Shown here piece by piece: positions 20,515 to 22,317 of a stretch of 22,317 nucleotides of DNA (positions are counted from its first letter, which is position 1; every line of letters begins with the position of its first letter). The notes under the pieces are model-generated. The model was not told the DNA's origin and ran no database searches. It saw only the letters and a program-made list of their open reading frames with translations. The DNA comes from Dimargaris cristalligena (taxonomy: Eukaryota > Kickxellomycota > Dimargaritomycetes > Dimargaritales > Dimargaritaceae), in the NCBI GenBank assembly GCA_027576995.1, contig JANBQC010000476.1, forward strand, positions 1 through 22,317, given 5' to 3'. A program made the position numbers and the translations under genes.

Positions 20515-20874
20515 ATGCTTGGGGCACCAATTATTTATGCATGGCGATTTCATAATTACATAGTAGGTCCACAAAAGCTGATTGCCAAAAAATACCAATG
20601 CCACTGGGGATCCTTGCACTCTTGTAATTTCACTTTTTTTTTAAAAAAAACGTATGGGTCCTTGCATTCGTCATATATTTTTAATTGGAATAATCTTCTC
20701 AAATTAGTTGGTCAATACAAGAAAATGGCTTGGAAGATAGCCACATGGACATTGATCCTCCAAGTCTATGGAAAAAATATGGTCAGGGAAGACAAAGCTA
20801 AATGTTACAAGCAATCAAAACACCATACCAATGTTGGACTTGGGAAAGTGGGCATGGATAGGGGCATACTGTGA
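20515..20874 (+). CDS. Hypothetical open frame, 119 codons
   Basis: This is the longest open frame in the right-hand 6 kb. It starts MLGAPIIYAWRFHNYIVG, is rich in Lys, Trp, Tyr and His, and ends in a TGA. Codon use is AT-rich, unlike the GC-richer genes to the left. Two similar short blocks, GSLHSC and GSLHSSY, flank a T9A8 run, suggesting a small internal duplication. No family is recognised; it may be chance or a fragment of a decayed element. Confidence 0.15.
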   Translation: MLGAPIIYAWRFHNYIVGPQKLIAKKYQCHWGSLHSCNFTFFLKKTYGSLHSSYIFNWNNLLKLVGQYKKMAWKIATWTLILQVYGKNMVREDKAKCYKQSKHHTNVGLGKVGMDRGIL

Positions 20875-21074
20875 AATACAGATACTGTGTTAGTCTCTTG
20901 AAATACAATAAGTCCAAATAAACCTCTCAAAAATGTAAAAAAAATACCTCCACACAATTAAATGGGTGGCTAGATCTAAAAACATGAATATGCATATATA
21001 ATAATGCTTTCCCTTACATCTATATGGGAAAGATTCAACCAGACTAACAAAAAATCCATTAGATGAGGCAAATA

Positions 21075-21370
21075 TTACTGGTTAAATGTTGGGCCAGTGG
21101 TTTGAGGCCCCTCCCTTCCGGGACTAAGGCTGGGGTTAGACCCCTTGTCCTCCCCAGGATTGGCAGGGTCACTGGACGTCAGGTTTGGAGGGCTCAAGGC
21201 ACCTGGGCAAATCATGGAGAACTTGGGAAACAGTCCTTCAGCTAGGCAGATTGGATCGGAGCTGAGCTCGGAGGTTGAACTGGGGTATGGCACAAAATGT
21301 TCTACATGAAATGATCCTAAACTCCCGTCATCAGAGTTAGGTGCTTGAGGAGCCACGGTGGCTACATGCT
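21075..21370 (-). CDS. Exon-like open frame, about 97 codons, unknown
   Basis: On minus, an AT-rich run ending TATTTCAG is followed by a GC-richer frame reading HVATVAPQAPNSDDGSLGSF, then a Ser/Pro/Asp-rich stretch ending TTGPTFNQ before TAA. The sharp composition change at the acceptor-like site and the balanced residue mix suggest real or recently functional coding sequence. No upstream exon could be found and no domain is recognised; it could be the end of a mobile-element protein. Confidence 0.25.
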
Positions 21371-21685
21371 GAAATATAAGATAATAATAAGAGTAAAAAT
21401 AAGAAAATTGACTTCCAGTTGAAGTCCTTAGCTGATACTGGGTAAAACACTGGGTGAAGTTAAAATAGATATTTATTCAGAATAATAAAAACTTATCTTG
21501 AAGATAACTTGCCATTTTAAGGGCCAGTTGGGGATACTATATATATACAAACTGATACTATAAACTTAGAGCTATACTACTACTTTCAGGACATCATCCT
21601 CGGATGGACTGACAACCATAAAACCACAAAGGGAAAAACTGGCTGGTTCTTCAAGTTTGAACACTGTGTAAAAGAGAAAAGAAAA

Positions 21686-21830
21686 GATATGGGAAAATGA
21701 AAGACAAGATTGCCCTAGATCCACCGGGGTATTCTTAAAGGTGGGATATGGAAGAAAAGGATATGGGAAAATGGAAGACAAAATTGCCTCAGATCTACTG
21801 GGGCATTCTTAAAGGTGGAATATGGAAGAC
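21686..21830. repeat. 74-bp direct tandem duplication
   Basis: Copy 1 is 21686-21759 and copy 2 is 21760-21830. Both start GATATGGGAAAATG and run through GACAA.ATTGCC, AGAT, and GGGG.ATTCTTAAAGGTG to TATGGAAGA. They differ at only a few bases, so the duplication is young compared with the surrounding sequence. Confidence 0.9.
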
Positions 21831-22083
21831 TTCGACATTGCTTACTCATCCCAGTGTGAGTACTGTTCACAGCAAAGGCATAACTATGGATCTGGGGTAT
21901 GCAGGCATCATGAATGGAGTATAGTGACTAGTTAGTCTTATGGAAAGGGAAATTATCCTGACCCTTGGTAGTACATTAAACATGACTATCCCATACACAT
22001 ATTATTCAAAACCCTATACAACTGCACCAAACTTGACCCATATAAATTAAATATCTAACTAGGCCATTATTAAATGGAAATAG

Positions 22084-22089
22084 AAAAAA
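22084..22089 (-). terminator. RNA polymerase III terminator of the tRNA-Tyr gene
   Basis: A run of six T residues on the minus strand begins four bases past the discriminator base of the tRNA, the usual position and length for Pol III termination. Confidence 0.85.
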
Positions 22090-22093
22090 GAAA

Positions 22094-22177
22094 TCCGAGA
22101 ACCCGGATTTGAACCAGGGACCTAGAGATATCATGTTTAACTACAGTCTCCCGCTCTACCAACTGAGCTATTCTCGG
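22094..22177 (-). tRNA. tRNA-Tyr(GUA): tRNA-Tyr (GUA) with an 11-nt intron
   Basis: A full cloverleaf is visible on the minus strand. The acceptor stem CCGAGAA pairs with TTCTCGG and is followed by discriminator A. The D arm is GCTC-AGTTGGTA-GAGC. The anticodon stem GGAGA pairs with TCTCT, with one G-U pair. The T arm is CCTGG-TTCAAAT-CCGGG. The loop reads CTGTAG with anticodon GTA, followed by the intron TTAAACATGAT between positions 37 and 38, the standard place for eukaryotic tRNA-Tyr introns. The C1-G72 pair is typical of eukaryotic and archaeal tRNA-Tyr. The A box (TAGCTCAGTTGG) and B box (GGTTCAAATCC) are both intact, so the gene should be transcribed. Confidence 0.97.
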
Positions 22178-22317
22178 GATCTTGTTTTTGTTTGCTTCAT
22201 TTTTATGTACCCAAATTTTTGGTTACTCGTTTTCGAACCATTCACGACTATCCATCCATCGATTTCGACCCTTCGGGCACCCGCAAGACTGCCCGAAACG
22301 ACGCCCCGACTGTCCGA
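22178..22317. other. tRNA 5' flank and GC-rich window edge
   Basis: The last 70 bases shift to higher GC. On plus, an ATG at 22205 opens a frame that stays open to the window edge (37 codons, starting MYPNFWLLVFEPFTTIHPS); on minus, one frame is open from the edge to 22172. Either could be the end of a neighbouring gene, but the stretch is too short to judge. Confidence 0.25.

Larger units (their letters stand above)
20451..22080. mobile_element. AT-rich segment of different style, possible element remnant
   Basis: From about 20.45 kb the sequence becomes more A/T-rich, and TATGG[GA]A-type words recur (20768, 21022, 21689, 21762, 21940). It holds a 119-codon open frame on plus, an exon-like GC-richer open frame on minus, a 74-bp tandem duplication, and ends next to a tRNA gene, a favoured insertion site for several retroelement families. 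No terminal repeats, reverse transcriptase or transposase motifs were found, so the element call is only a guess. Confidence 0.2.

Noticed and set aside
1..22317. CRISPR arrays, bacterial operons, insertion sequences, rRNA genes
   Set aside because: No spaced repeats, bacterial promoters or rRNA blocks were seen; the introns and gene types are eukaryotic.

Overview
The window looks like nuclear DNA of a fungus, probably an early-diverging non-Dikarya lineage. The evidence is small GT-AG introns (mostly GTAAGT donors, TAG acceptors, CTAAC/CTAAT-like branch sites), eukaryote-only protein families, an intron-containing tRNA-Tyr with the eukaryotic C1-G72 pair, and CT-rich sequence just upstream of some start codons. 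The lineage is inferred from the style of the proteins and was not tested.

Five protein genes fill the left two thirds, and all lie on the minus strand. From right to left (the direction of transcription) they are: a casein kinase 1 of the Hrr25/CK1-delta type (13424-15337, no intron); a ROK1/DDX52-type DEAD-box RNA helicase of ribosome biogenesis (8984-11567, four exons rebuilt here); an MCMDC2-like, MCM-related protein (4527-8419, three exons rebuilt); POP5, a protein subunit of RNase P/MRP (3316-3949, two exons); and an HMG-box chromatin protein (1362-2458, two exons). Every proposed junction keeps the reading frame. In POP5 and in three of the four other genes the spliced product also restores motifs or termini expected for the family. 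The genes do not form one pathway, although ROK1 and POP5 (through RNase MRP) both serve rRNA maturation, and Hrr25-type kinases are also linked to pre-ribosome maturation.

From about 15.4 kb to 22.1 kb there is almost no recognisable gene. First comes the CT-rich 5' flank of the kinase gene, then about 4 kb with no open frame longer than about 75 codons. After that is an AT-rich 1.6 kb segment (about 20.45-22.09 kb) with a 74-bp tandem duplication, a 119-codon open frame and an exon-like open frame on the other strand; it may be a decayed mobile element. A clear tRNA-Tyr(GUA) gene with an 11-nt intron lies at 22094-22177 (minus). The last 70 bases turn GC-rich and may be the edge of another gene.

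The most interesting items are the MCMDC2 homologue, a meiotic-recombination MCM relative that I recall as absent from well-studied Dikarya, with its unusual N-terminal and internal insertions; the reading frame of the CK1 gene, which stays nearly open for 100 codons past its stop; and two unassigned coding-like stretches between ROK1 and CK1.
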